Assembly: GCF_023242945.1 (NCBI RefSeq)
Contig: NZ_JALKFT010000025.1
Location: 15,401 to 79,400, forward strand
Reading direction: 5' to 3'
Origin: Frankia umida
Lineage (GTDB): Bacteria; Actinomycetota; Actinomycetes; Frankiales; Frankiaceae
Length of the DNA: 64,000 bases
Shown: positions 46,301 through 50,702 of the stretch, piece after piece
Numbering within the stretch: position 1 is the stretch's first letter
Layout of the letters: each line of letters opens with the position of its first letter
The notes under the pieces: generated by a model
The model's database searches: none
What the model was told of the DNA's origin: nothing
The model's input: only the letters and a program-made list of their open reading frames with translations
Translations under genes and position numbers: made by a program

Positions 46301-48460
46301 GACGGCGCCGAGGTCGACCCGGTCCGACAGCAGCGGGTGGACCTCCTCCTCCGTGGCCTCCAGCGCGGCCATCGCACCGCCCGCCGGCAACGCCTGCATC
46401 AGGTTGCCCCGGGCGGCCACCAGCGCCGCGGCATCGCGCAGTGAGAGCGCGCCCGCGACATGCGCGGCGGCCAGCTCCCCCACGGAATGCCCGAGCAGTA
46501 GATCGGGACGCACCCCCCAGTGCTCCAGCAGGCGGTACAACGCCACCTCGAGGGCGAACAGCGCTGGTTGCGTGTAGCCGGTGCGGTCGAGCAGGTCGGG
46601 CGGCCCCTCGAAGGCCAGGGTGCGCAGTGGGCGGTCCAGATGGGGATCCAGCTGCCCACAGGCCTCGTCGAAGGCGTCGGCGAAGGTCGGGAAGGCGGCG
46701 TGGAGCTCACGGCCGGCGCCGACCCGCTGGCTGCCCTGACCGGAGAACAGAACTGCCAGCCGGCCCCTTCCGCCGTCCGGCGCGCGACGCGCGGTGCCGC
46801 GTACGACGTTCGCCGCATCCTGGTCCGCCGCCAGGGCAGCCAGGCCCCCCCTCAGCTCGTCGGCGTCGCGGCCCAGCACGATCGCGCGGTCCTCGAAGAC
46901 GGTCCGGGTGGTGACCAACGCCAGCCCGACATCGACGGGGTCGAGGCTCGGGCGGTCGTCGAGCTGGGCTACCAGCCGGCGGCTCACGGCCGCCAACGCG
47001 CCCGGTCCGCGACCGCTGAGCACCCAGGGAAGCAGCGGGCCGCCACGGTCGCCCTCGTTCTGCCGGGCCGAGTCGGCTGCGACGGCCGGGTCGGGATCGT
47101 CGGCGGTCGGGCTGGCGTTGTCCGCGGCGGACGGCGTCGGCGCGGCGGAGACGACCAGATGGCAGTTCGTGCCGCCCATGCCGACCGAGCTGACCCCGGC
47201 GACCCGGGCGTGCGCGGGGCCGGGCCAGGCGATGAGCTCGGTCTGCACCTGGAGGTTCAGCTCGTCGAAGGCGATGTCCGGATGGGGCTGGGTGAAGTTC
47301 AGGCTCGGTGGTATCTCTGCGTGCCTCAGGCTCAGGGCCACCTTGAGCAGCCCGACAACGCCGGCGGCTCCTTCGAGGTGACCGATGTTGGTCTTGGCCG
47401 AGCCGACCAGCAGCGGGGAACCGGCCGGTCGGGCTCGGCCGATCACGGCGCCCAGCGCCATGGCCTCTACCGGGTCGCCCGTCGGCGTGCCGGTGCCGTG
47501 CAGCTCGACGTAGGAGACGACGCCCGGGTCGAGCCCCGCCCGGTGGTAGGCCGCCCGCAGCGCCGCCTGCTGCCCGTCGACGCCGGGGACTGTCAGACCC
47601 TCCGTCGCGCCGTCGTGGGTCACGGCGCCGCCGTGGATCACGCAGTAGATCGTGTCCCCGGCGGCCCGTGCGGCCTGCAGCGGACGCAGTACGACGAGCC
47701 CGCCGCCCTCCCCCCGGACGTAACCGTTCGCCCGTGCGTCGAAGGTGAAGCAGCGCCCGTCCGGGGAGAGCGCCCCGAACCGGGCGGCGGCGATGCTGCT
47801 CTCCGCGGTGAGAGCCAGGCTCACTCCGCCGGCCAGCGCCAGGTCGGCCTCACCGCGGCGCAGCGCCTCGACCGCGGCGTGCACCGCGACCAGCGCCGAG
47901 GACTGACCGGTGTCGATCACCAGGCTGGGCCCGCGCAGTCCGAGATGGCGTGAGATCCGGTTGGCGATGATGCTGCGGTTGAGCCCGGTCAGGGTGTGGC
48001 GGCTGATCCCGTCGAGCCCGGACCGGTCGGCCACTGTCGCGTAGTCGCCCGCGGTGGCGCCGACGAACACGCCGGTAGCGCTGCCGTGCAGCCGGCTGGG
48101 GACGATCCGGGCGTCCTCCAGGGCCTCCCAGCCGAGCTCCAGGGCCAGCCGCTGCTGCGGGTCCATCGCGACCGCCTGGGCGGGGGAGAGGTCGAAGAAG
48201 GCGGCGTCGAACGTGTCCACCTGATCGAGGAAGCCGCCGTGACGCGGCACGGCGGGCGCGTCCGCCCCGCCGGTGATCCGCCACCGGTCCGCGGGGGTGT
48301 CGATCACGGCGTTGCGGCCTGCCCGCAGCAGATGCCAGAAGGCCTGTGGGTCCGGCGCCTGCGGCAGCCGACAGGCGAGTCCGATGACGGCGACCGCATG
48401 GGCGTCGTCGGCCGTTCCGTGCAGCTCCGGGTGGTCTCGGTGTGCCTGCTCAGTCGTCAT
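28562..48460 (-). CDS. Type I modular polyketide synthase: KSQ loading module plus three KS-AT-DH-KR-ACP modules
   Basis: 6632 residues. Order: KSQ-AT-ACP, then three identical-layout modules KS-AT-DH-KR-ACP, then a C-terminal docking segment ending DDEFFDFIDNALGTA. Every extender KS has DTACSSS; every AT has GHS(V/I)GE and HAFH, the malonyl pattern; every DH has HxxxGxxxxP and HPALLDA; every KR has the Tyr in GQANYAAAN and an LDD motif (B-type). All ACP serines are present. Predicted work: decarboxylate malonyl-ACP to an acetyl starter and extend three times with full dehydration, giving an octa-2,4,6-trienoyl chain passed to another PKS. There is no thioesterase. The ATG has a GAGGGA about 12 nt upstream. 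The gene follows the acyltransferase/hydrolase pair in the same direction. Confidence 0.97.
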   Translation of the reverse strand: MTTEQAHRDHPELHGTADDAHAVAVIGLACRLPQAPDPQAFWHLLRAGRNAVIDTPADRWRITGGADAPAVPRHGGFLDQVDTFDAAFFDLSPAQAVAMDPQQRLALELGWEALEDARIVPSRLHGSATGVFVGATAGDYATVADRSGLDGISRHTLTGLNRSIIANRISRHLGLRGPSLVIDTGQSSALVAVHAAVEALRRGEADLALAGGVSLALTAESSIAAARFGALSPDGRCFTFDARANGYVRGEGGGLVVLRPLQAARAAGDTIYCVIHGGAVTHDGATEGLTVPGVDGQQAALRAAYHRAGLDPGVVSYVELHGTGTPTGDPVEAMALGAVIGRARPAGSPLLVGSAKTNIGHLEGAAGVVGLLKVALSLRHAEIPPSLNFTQPHPDIAFDELNLQVQTELIAWPGPAHARVAGVSSVGMGGTNCHLVVSAAPTPSAADNASPTADDPDPAVAADSARQNEGDRGGPLLPWVLSGRGPGALAAVSRRLVAQLDDRPSLDPVDVGLALVTTRTVFEDRAIVLGRDADELRGGLAALAADQDAANVVRGTARRAPDGGRGRLAVLFSGQGSQRVGAGRELHAAFPTFADAFDEACGQLDPHLDRPLRTLAFEGPPDLLDRTGYTQPALFALEVALYRLLEHWGVRPDLLLGHSVGELAAAHVAGALSLRDAAALVAARGNLMQALPAGGAMAALEATEEEVHPLLSDRVDLGAVNGPRALVVSGDDAEVTALAEHFRALGRRTSRLAVSHAFHSPRMEPMLAQFRRIAQGLSYSTATTPVISNLTGGLAGPESFDANHWVTHVRAPVRFGAGVRTLADLGVTTYLELGPSAVLTALARDVLRGESAERGGAPSTAAGAPMSPDDGAVLVAALRRGRPEVDSVMAAAAGAFAHGGDVDWSAVLGRRTGRTVALPTYPFQRRRYWLDAAPPAQLPATDTNTAGDTHTGRVDGTEKHTDRAPVGSGPTGQGGAGASAWAESLTGLAKPERERRLLDLVLTTVAIVQGHVGTEGIDARRTFRELGFDSLGVVELRDRLSRTTGLRLATGVTFSHPTPAALAGHLLAGLAPVGALGPAAGTDPHGDTSGVPGRAAGLDEPIAIVGMACRYPGGVMSPAQLWQLVISGTDAISAFPSDRGWDTETLFDADPDRPGSSYVRTGGFLHDAGEFDAAFFGIGPREAAAMDPQQRLLLETSWEAVEQAGIDPQSLRGTRTGVFVGGSAQDYGPRLHEPADGADGYLLTGGAASVASGRVAYALGLEGPAVTVDTACSSSLVALHLAGQALRLRECELALAGGVTVMASPGMFVEFSRQRGLAPDGRCKPFAAAADGTAWAEGVGLLLLERLSDARRRGHPVLAVLRGSAVNQDGASNGLTAPNGSSQERVIRAALASSGLHPRDVAVVEAHGTGTALGDPIEAEAILATYGRDRGARGPLLLGSLKSNIGHTQAAAGVGGVIKMVLAMRHGVLPATLHVDAPSPHVDWSAGEAQLLTRSTVWPAGAGPRRAGVSSFGISGTNAHVIIEAVPSPPAGAEEPPVAAEPALVWPLSARSDAALRAQARRLHTAVSEAGGGRPGADPEAPADASARLQDIGFSLGVGRAALERRAAVTASSTAQLLAGLDALARGVDHAALIRGDARSTAGRGVPTAFLFGGQGGQRARMGAQLRQTWPAFAAAYDEVIHELDQHLAGLDRPLAQVLTAAPGSPTAELLDHTVYTQPGLFALEVALFRLVTSVGIVPDFLVGHSIGELAAAHVAGVLSLPDAAALVAARGRLMQTARPGGAMIAVSADPDEVHARLAEQDGQLAVAAVNGPRSVVISGDADAAERVADRFRQQGRRTRRLRVSHAFHSPHMDDVLAEFREIAQGLNFAPPRIPLVSTVTGEIATADQLAAPDYWTSQLRGTVRFHDGIRTLSARGVTTFVELGPDATLSAMARESLDEPSATTSAVLVPLLRADRPESGTLTAALGTLWAHSVAPRWEAVYPGARRVDLPTYAFQRSRYWLTAGRAVATGPDRWGHPLLHSRVELADSDAVVFTGRLSQAAHPWLSDHTIDGRVLLPGTAFLELAVTAGSQVGTPHLAELTLTSALSVPRTGSVQIQVVVGGPDESGQRALTVHARADDPGSGDAATDGAAPGWTKHASGTLAADPFDAATRPAGPDPAEWPPRGAEPVELTDAYRQLAALGYEYGPALHGLYRLWHDEDRLHIETRLPDLPTLSSGGFALHPALLDAVLHPLVQAVAPAAVAAHRISLPFMWTGVSLRPTGSSPATAHPTAPTTLRVTATRVGPDTFALLLADEDGAWLGSIDSLVLRPVDRRRIGHLGDVTAALHTLAWAPAGTQQARAATPRVAVLTEHLPVDGLPSTVTEADVVVVPPLSEPAPLAPGPDASADLPGQTRRAARRALRLVQDWLAANLGTDRRLVFLTRGAVAARPGEGVLDLVNAPVWGLVRVAQSEHPGQFVLVDVGEADIATSHPDESAQTAELAGLAGLAGLAGLAGRALGDEPQLALRDGQWLVPRLVRADPASGASRPPTGWDPDGTVLITGGTSGLGALLARHVVATRGVRRLLLASRRGPHTPGVDDLVAELAGQGAQITVAAVDAADRQQLAALLATVPADRPLTAVIHAAGVLDDATLTALRPAQLDAVLRPKLDAAWNLHELTRGYPLADLVLFSSISGLIGTAGQANYAAANTFLDALAAHRRAAAQPAVALAWGLWDSAAGGMATGLTAADVARWRRAGVAPIPGELGTELFDAALAHGDALVVPARLTPGVIDGEPAAVLRGLVTAAAPRPRATHTTDTPTAGLAGILARPAHERTRAFLDLVITTAAVVLGHAPDAALDPDASFRDLGFDSLAGVELRNRLARVTGLPVPATAVFDHPSASTLADYLHTLLPNAAGATRQRAPGGARTARARTGADDPIAIVALACRYPGDVRSPDDLWRLVATGTDAVSGFPTNRGWDLAALYHPDPDHPGTSYTRYGGFLHDADQFDREFFGISPREALATDPQQRLLLEVAWEAFERAGIDPADLRGSRTGVFAGVMYDDYAARLPAVPDDVQGFLLTGNTSSVVSGRLAYTYGLEGPAVTVDTACSSSLVALHLAAAALRNGECDLALAGGVTVMAGPSTFVEFSRQRGLSADGRCRSFATAADGTGWSEGVGLLLVERLSDARRNGHPVLALLRGSAVNSDGASNGLTAPNGPAQERVIRAALEGAGLTPADVDAVEGHGTGTSLGDPIEAQALLATYGRDRPAQSPCWLGSLKSNIGHTQAAAGVGGIIKMIEAMRHGELPRTLHVDTPNEHVDWALGGVRLLTEPVAWSHPGGRPRRAAVSSFGISGTNAHVILEQAPPERTDPDPAGSDAGGKAATTTPATTPAVWVVSARDDVTLSAQARQLRQHVSEQPDLDPRDIAVSLATTRARLDRTAVVLGPDIPALLTGLTALERGEQHPQVTIETTVRHARTAVLFSGQGSQRAGAGQELYRDEPVFRAALREAVAQLDPLLAASPADANLVGRSLLDVLFASPGSPTAALLDQTEVTQPALFALQIALFRLAEHRGFVPDFVAGHSIGELTAAHAVGVLSLADAATLVVHRGRLMQAAGAGGAMIALAATEKEVIDSLAGQQATVSIAAVNGPTAVVISGDAAATVAVAEGWRARGRHVRRLRVSHAFHSPHLDVVLDELRAVASSLTFHPPRIPLVSTATGRVADAELLRSPDYWTGQARGTVRFLDAVRYLESQGVSGFLEVGPGAVLTAMVDDFGGSPVRVPVPMLRAGRPETETALAALARLYAHGGTLDWARTLPTARRLALPTYPFQRGRYWLEAAPARTQAGLLGLRATRHPLLGAVVELPDDAGVVLTGVLSRTALPWLGDHAVDGRPVLPGAALVDLALRAAKHVGADTLRELTLDRPLPLPDQAEIHIQVTVGVLDSDGSRPVAIHSSLPADERPTWTRHAVGALVASGSDGDGDGGSNVEGLAAWPPATATEIPLDAAYDLMAAHGYDYGPAFQGLRRLWRDGATSHCLVAPSPPETDFGIHPALLDAALHPLALQTATTHRDAAAHSEDATGPHVPGTPVSDRSVPDTSNAADTLRVPWRWEGVRLRTGARTGTRVRIVPTAPDTVALTISDDHGTPVMTVDALTLATVSRSRFAATADTDSLFVLDWTPVPGVPVGIPANWTVLDLGLESTDTTDAATAARHRTHTALRAVQDWLSAQPSADDRLVVVTHGAVAVTANDGAPRPDAAAVWGLVRSAQTEHPDRLILVDVEADADPPTALPAGESQLALRAAGGFTPRLVRTAARPGAGIDTAAGEPAGSTTPVGTGTVLVTGATGLIGGLVARRLVTAHGARRLLLVSRRGPAAAGAPELAAELRALGAEVDLAACDVADRDALRALLASLPPQHPLTAIVHAAGVLDDGIVTSLTPERLDAVLAPKSDAAWNLHELTADLDLASFVLFSSVTGTLGTAGQANYAAANAFLDALAQHRHARGLPAVSLAWGLWGGTTGLGAELARADLARMARMGIVPMDDEEGLRLFDAAVSGDHPVVVAARIELAGRPAESVPPPLRDLASGPRRTGSAGSRPREQAGGLAQQLAGLTNDVERRDAVADLVQRTVATVLGYQAGETLDTARAFTELGFDSLTAVELRNRLIAATGLPLPSTLVFDHPTPTALADHLFTDHFATLVALATDGAGASDAGRPGGSGPVPAAGGPSGRGIAADTQGTSDDDQIVIVGMSCRLPGGVHSPDDLWRLLLDGTDAVTGFPTDRGWDLDRLYHPEPDHPGTSYTRHGGFLHDAGDFDPEFFGISPREALAIDPQQRILLEAAWEALEAAGIDPTSLAGTSTGVFAGVMYDDYGARLHQSATAPAGFEGYLVSGSAGSVASGRIAYTLGLEGPAVTVDTACSSSLVALHLAAQALRSGECTLALAGGATVMASPATFVEFSRQRGLAPDGRCKPFSADADGTAWAEGAGVLLLERLADARRHGHRVLAVVRGSAVNSDGASNGLTAPNGPAQQRVIRAALASAGLTSADVDVVEAHGTGTTLGDPIEAHALLATYGQARRYPLQLGSLKSNIGHTQAAAGAAGIIKMILALRTGVLPATLHAATPTPHVDWSPGTVTLTTETTAWPATGRPRRAAVSSFGISGTNAHVILEQPPAAGPGPRTGAAHAVPTDEASPVPVPWVLSGATAPAVRAQADQLTAFLTQHPDAGLHDVGLALATGRARLTHRAVVVAADRAEALTALAALAADQPHPGVVRAVAAAPGRTAFLFSGQGSQRLGMGRQLHRHHPVFAAAWDETADLLSAHLGRHLTDAVFAPGDSGPTDQAAAALDDTAFAQPALFAFEVALHRLLSSFGLTPDQLAGHSVGEIAAAHVAGVLTLADACALVAARGQLMSRLAPGGTMLALEASEEQVLDVLAGLDGVSEHVGIAAVNGPTATVVSGARPAVEAVTAVFAARGVRTRRLRVSHAFHSPLMEPMLAEFGRIAAGLTYHEPRIPVVSTVTGASATGTDLRSPEYWVRHARHAVRFADAVRALRARGVMRFLELGPDAVLTPMADAVLTADDPARANGESGVSTAAGVGPGSATAPALIAVQRRDRSEPRALATAIAESYAYGASVNWPAVFTAAHAQRPALPTYPFQRRRYWLDPVRPLTDVDAAGQRAAAHPLLSAEIDLPDSGGVVFTGTLSPQEQGWLADHTLAGVVVLPGTALVELVLYTGSRTGLDHLEELVLAEPVVLAGEAPVPLRVAVSADDGTGRRTVTVHTHDGGVAEGSWRLHATGVLGSRPTGDETSGVSPVPSAVDLPADAEPLDLAGLYPDLAARGHGYGPTFQGLTAAWRSGPDRFVEISLDPTTVHPDGFAVHPALLDAVLHVLLADVRSRPGHLRLPFAWNGVTLAPTTATTLRARLTTLASDNGAAISNGGGDTLRIVVTDPTGALVAEVSSLRVRETTADQLDAGGPPLYTLRWDPLPVASVEPPVRWTVLGAAPLDLPGADYHCDLDTVGEPAGVAGQPTALVVLANLAGTGGPAPGVGEPAAVDVPVVAVAHAQARRALDLVQRWLVEERFDGARLVLATRGAVAVTGPDDVRDPSASTVWGLVRTAQAEHPGRFVLLDLDDHGAPPAPAVLAARLAGALALDEPQLALRDGTVLVPRLARDRPPAQPHAVTPGAITTGTVLVTGATGALGGPVARHLVTEHGVRHLLLVSRRGEQAAGAEALRTDLADRGAEVTFAALDVADDNALAALVDGLPADRPLTGVVHVAGVLDDGMVTALSPERLDAVLRPKVDAAWALHTVTADRDLSLFAVFSSIAGVLGNPGQANYAAANTFLDALAAHRRSRGLPAVSLAWGLWADSAGMAGGLDDAQLHRLARSGVLPLATEDALGLLDAALGAGESLVIPARLDLRALAGRPGAQTLVRAWAPAAVRTGPVARPGTGRTASAPPLSGVPGQRGAAERIAALAEPARTNAVRELVRGEVAAVLGHDSLSVADDGRGLLDLGIDSLTAIELRNRLANGTGLRLTSTLVFDHPTIEALAGHVRDQLVTDAAADPELALTRLAEISAILPSLAADQQRRTALTQHLRSLLDALNAVDGNGSPPDGPAVAGATGVGAAGEAGGVAPAADASDDEFFDFIDNALGTA
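34316..39715 (-). other. PKS extension module 2 (KS-AT-DH-KR-ACP)
   Basis: Residues about 2916-4715. KS Cys3090, with VEGHGTGT in place of the usual VEAHGTGT; AT Ser3564, malonyl-type; DH His3868 and Asp4036; KR Tyr4465; ACP Ser4633. Expected to add a second double bond. Confidence 0.9.
39716..45190 (-). other. PKS extension module 1 (KS-AT-DH-KR-ACP)
   Basis: Residues about 1091-2915. KS Cys1272; AT Ser1746 in GHSIGE, with HAFH; DH His2050 and Asp2229; KR Tyr2686; ACP Ser2852. All catalytic residues are intact, so a trans double bond is predicted. A 9-bp repeat array gives a LAG run before the KR domain. Confidence 0.9.
40969..41013 (-). repeat. Five tandem 9-bp repeats inside the PKS gene
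   Basis: GCCCTGCCA repeated five times, encoding a LAG run in the structural part preceding the module 1 KR. The array keeps the frame and lies in a surface region where length may vary. Confidence 0.9.
45191..48460 (-). other. PKS loading module (KSQ-AT-ACP)
   Basis: Residues 1-1090. The KS-like domain (about 22-437) has Gln186 in place of the catalytic Cys (DTGQSS), so it decarboxylates rather than condenses. The AT (about 565-870) has Ser659 in GHSVGE and HAFH, so malonyl-CoA is expected. ACP serine is 1030 (LGFDSL). The starter should be acetyl. Confidence 0.93.
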
Positions 48461-48604
48461 GGTCTGGTCAGTCCCTCGTGGTGGCGCAGCGTCGTCTGGC
48501 CCGCCCGACCGGGTGGCCGATGGCCGGTGGGTCCGCCGCGGCCAGCGACGGCCGCCGCGGCGGACCGGGTAACGGGTGTGGCTGGTGATGGGCTGTGGCT
48601 GTGG

Positions 48605-49687
48605 TCAGCGGGGGGTGGCGTCGCGGAGGTCCACCAGCGCGCGGATCATCCACTCGCGGGTGGCCACGGCATGCCCGGGAGCGCCGTGGACGTCGTCGTG
48701 TTCGAGGACGGCCAGGTCCGGCAGGGTTCGCCGTAGCAGCGCCGGGTCGACCGGTGGGATGATCTCGTCCCGGGTGCTGGCCACGTAGCGCACCGGCACC
48801 GCGACGGCGGCGAGCTGCCGGTCGGACAGCGCCCAGCCGGGCAGCAGGTCGGGCAGCGCCAGAGGGTCCGTGCCGGTCAGGTGGGCCAGGGTCGCCACCG
48901 TGGCCGGCGGCAGCCCATGTTGCCAGGCACGGTCGGTGAACAGCGCGCGTACCGGCGCGCCGACCGTGATGATCCCGCGCAGCCGCGGATCCTCGGCTGC
49001 CCAGCGCAACGCCATATGCCCGCTGAAGCTCAGCGCGAGTGCGAAGGTGCGCGAGACGTCAGCGGCTCCGTCCAGTGCCTCGAGGATCGCCGGGAACATC
49101 TGCCAGCTGTCCGGGGTGTAACGCAGGGTGTTCTCGCCGACACCAGGCATCTCGGTCACGACCGCGGCGAGTCCGAGGCTGGACGCGAGCAGCAACAGGG
49201 GTGCCCACTGCTCCTTGATGCTGACGATGCCGCCACTGACGATCAACAGGGGTCGGTTCCTGGCCGCCGCCGACGGCTCCGCCGCGGCGCGCTGCCCGCC
49301 CGGCCCGTGCCCGCCGGCCAGTCCGGTCGTCCAGGCGGCGACCCTCGCACCGAGGATGTCCAACACCACCCGGTCGATCCGGCCGGCCTCGGGAGCGACC
49401 GTGCGCCGCCACCTGTCCGTGGCCCGGACGCAGTTGCCCAGGGCGTCGCGCCGCGCCGGGCCGTCGACGAACGGGAACCGGGCGAAGCCGTAGCAGGCCG
49501 CGGCGCCCAGCAGGTCACCGTGGGTCTCCCGCGTCTCGGCGAGGCGCGACCACTCGTGCACCCAGGAACCTGGGCCGGTGCCGTCATGACGGATGCGCCC
49601 GGTCAGCTCCCGATATTCGGCGGCGTCGAGATCCAGGGCCGCCGCGTGCGCGGCGACGTGCACGGTGAGTTCGGCGACGTCGTTCAT
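48605..49687 (-). CDS. Alpha/beta hydrolase, FrsA/Ayg1-like; candidate tetronate acetate-eliminating enzyme (AbyA5/Agg5-like)
   Basis: 360 residues. A helical N-terminal domain (1-150) is followed by an alpha/beta hydrolase core: LLIVSGGIVSIKEQWAPLLL, TEMPGVGENTLRYTPDSWQM, nucleophile Ser222 in ALSFSGHMAL, Asp307 in STRDEIIPP and His339 in GAPGHAVAT. The family resembles FrsA/Ayg1 hydrolases. Its ATG overlaps the stop of the acyltransferase gene (ATGA), so the two are translated together, and the large PKS follows 145 bp later. In tetronate pathways a hydrolase of this kind removes acetate from an acetylated tetronate to create the exocyclic methylene. I infer that role from family and position; a chain-releasing or editing hydrolase is the alternative. 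Confidence 0.8.
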   Translation of the reverse strand: MNDVAELTVHVAAHAAALDLDAAEYRELTGRIRHDGTGPGSWVHEWSRLAETRETHGDLLGAAACYGFARFPFVDGPARRDALGNCVRATDRWRRTVAPEAGRIDRVVLDILGARVAAWTTGLAGGHGPGGQRAAAEPSAAARNRPLLIVSGGIVSIKEQWAPLLLLASSLGLAAVVTEMPGVGENTLRYTPDSWQMFPAILEALDGAADVSRTFALALSFSGHMALRWAAEDPRLRGIITVGAPVRALFTDRAWQHGLPPATVATLAHLTGTDPLALPDLLPGWALSDRQLAAVAVPVRYVASTRDEIIPPVDPALLRRTLPDLAVLEHDDVHGAPGHAVATREWMIRALVDLRDATPR

Positions 49688-50547
49688 CGCGGTCCTTCCA
49701 CCGTCGCAGTGGTGACCGCGGCGGCCTCGGGCTCCGGTGCCGCCCTGCCCGACTGCTCCCGCGCCGGCGGGTCGGGCTGACCCGGGTTCGCCGGCTCCGG
49801 GAAGGTCTGCAGCGTCTCCCGGATGTCGGCGAGAACGTCCGCGGCCTCCGCCCCGTCGATCACCCGGTGGTCAAAGGCCAGGCTCAGCCGCATGACGGGG
49901 GCCACCACGATCCGGCCGTCGCGAACCACCGGACGTTCGACGGTGCGTCCCAGTCCGAGGGTCACGGTGGTGCCGCCTACCGAGTGGAAGCCGTCCACCA
50001 CCCCGTGCCCGAGCGAGGTGACCGCCACCGTCCCCCAGATCGCGGCCCTGCTCTCCAAGGGCCGCACCACCCTGCGGAAGGCCCGCTCGGCGCGCCGCCA
50101 GCCACGCCGGCCCGGCCCGGCCCGGTGCAGCGCACGCACCCCGGCGAACTCGGGCATGCTGGCCGGATCGCCGGTGCGGAAGCGTTCCACCTGCCGTTGG
50201 ATCTCGTCGAGATCCAGACGTTCGAGATCACGCAGCACCGTGGCGAGCACGACCCGGTGGCCGTCGAGCGTCTTGTCCAGGGTGAGCTTGCCGTGCACGG
50301 CGTCATGGCGGACCACCTTCGGCCGGCGGCCGTCAAGGATGGCCGCGTTCGCCTCCGGATGCCGGGCCAGCACCCGGCCGGCGGCGTACAGCACATAGGT
50401 CACCACCGAGTGCCGATGCCCGGATCGCAGCGCCGCGACCCGGCTCATGTCCACCTCGGTGTCCAGGAACACGGGCGCGAACGCCCGGGTCTCCCGCAGG
50501 AAGTACAGGGTGTGCCGGCGCTGCGGGGCCAGATCAGTGATCGTCAT
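49684..50547 (-). CDS. Stand-alone 2-oxoacid dehydrogenase-type acyltransferase; candidate tetronate O-acetyltransferase (AbyA4/Agg4-like)
   Basis: 287 residues covering only the E2 catalytic fold (chloramphenicol-acetyltransferase-like). The active motif DHRVIDG places the catalytic His at 227, and WGTVAVTSLGHGVVDGFHSV precedes it. There is no lipoyl domain or subunit-binding domain and no E1 or E3 gene nearby, so it is not part of a dehydrogenase complex. Such free E2-like enzymes acetylate the hydroxymethyl group of tetronates in the agglomerin and abyssomicin pathways. ATG 50547 has GGAGGG upstream. The C-terminal 40 residues are disordered. It is coupled to the hydrolase by an ATGA overlap. 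The role is inferred; the fold is clear. Confidence 0.85.
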   Translation of the reverse strand: MTITDLAPQRRHTLYFLRETRAFAPVFLDTEVDMSRVAALRSGHRHSVVTYVLYAAGRVLARHPEANAAILDGRRPKVVRHDAVHGKLTLDKTLDGHRVVLATVLRDLERLDLDEIQRQVERFRTGDPASMPEFAGVRALHRAGPGRRGWRRAERAFRRVVRPLESRAAIWGTVAVTSLGHGVVDGFHSVGGTTVTLGLGRTVERPVVRDGRIVVAPVMRLSLAFDHRVIDGAEAADVLADIRETLQTFPEPANPGQPDPPAREQSGRAAPEPEAAAVTTATVEGPR

Positions 50548-50651
50548 TGGTATCCCACCCTCCTGCCGAACGCGCCCGGATCTCGTTGCCGCGGGTGCAG
50601 GGACATCGTTGCCCGCGCTGCTAGCCGAGCTCTTGCCGACGGCTAAACCGC

Positions 50652-50677
50652 CGTGCCTGCCGGTGTGGGCAGGCACG
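50652..50677. terminator. Hairpin between the ABC transporter genes and the acyltransferase
   Basis: A perfect 10-bp stem CGTGCCTGCC with a 6-nt loop, in the 155-bp gap. It may end or attenuate transcription coming from the transporter operon, making the acyltransferase-hydrolase-PKS genes a separate unit. Confidence 0.6.
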
Positions 50678-50702
50678 CGAACTGGTCCCCGGCTGAGGAG
50701 CC

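Noticed and set aside
28562..48460. Enoylreductase or methyltransferase domains in the PKS
   Set aside because: The spacing between DH and KR holds only the KR structural subdomain. No ER NADPH motif or methyltransferase motif is visible in any module.
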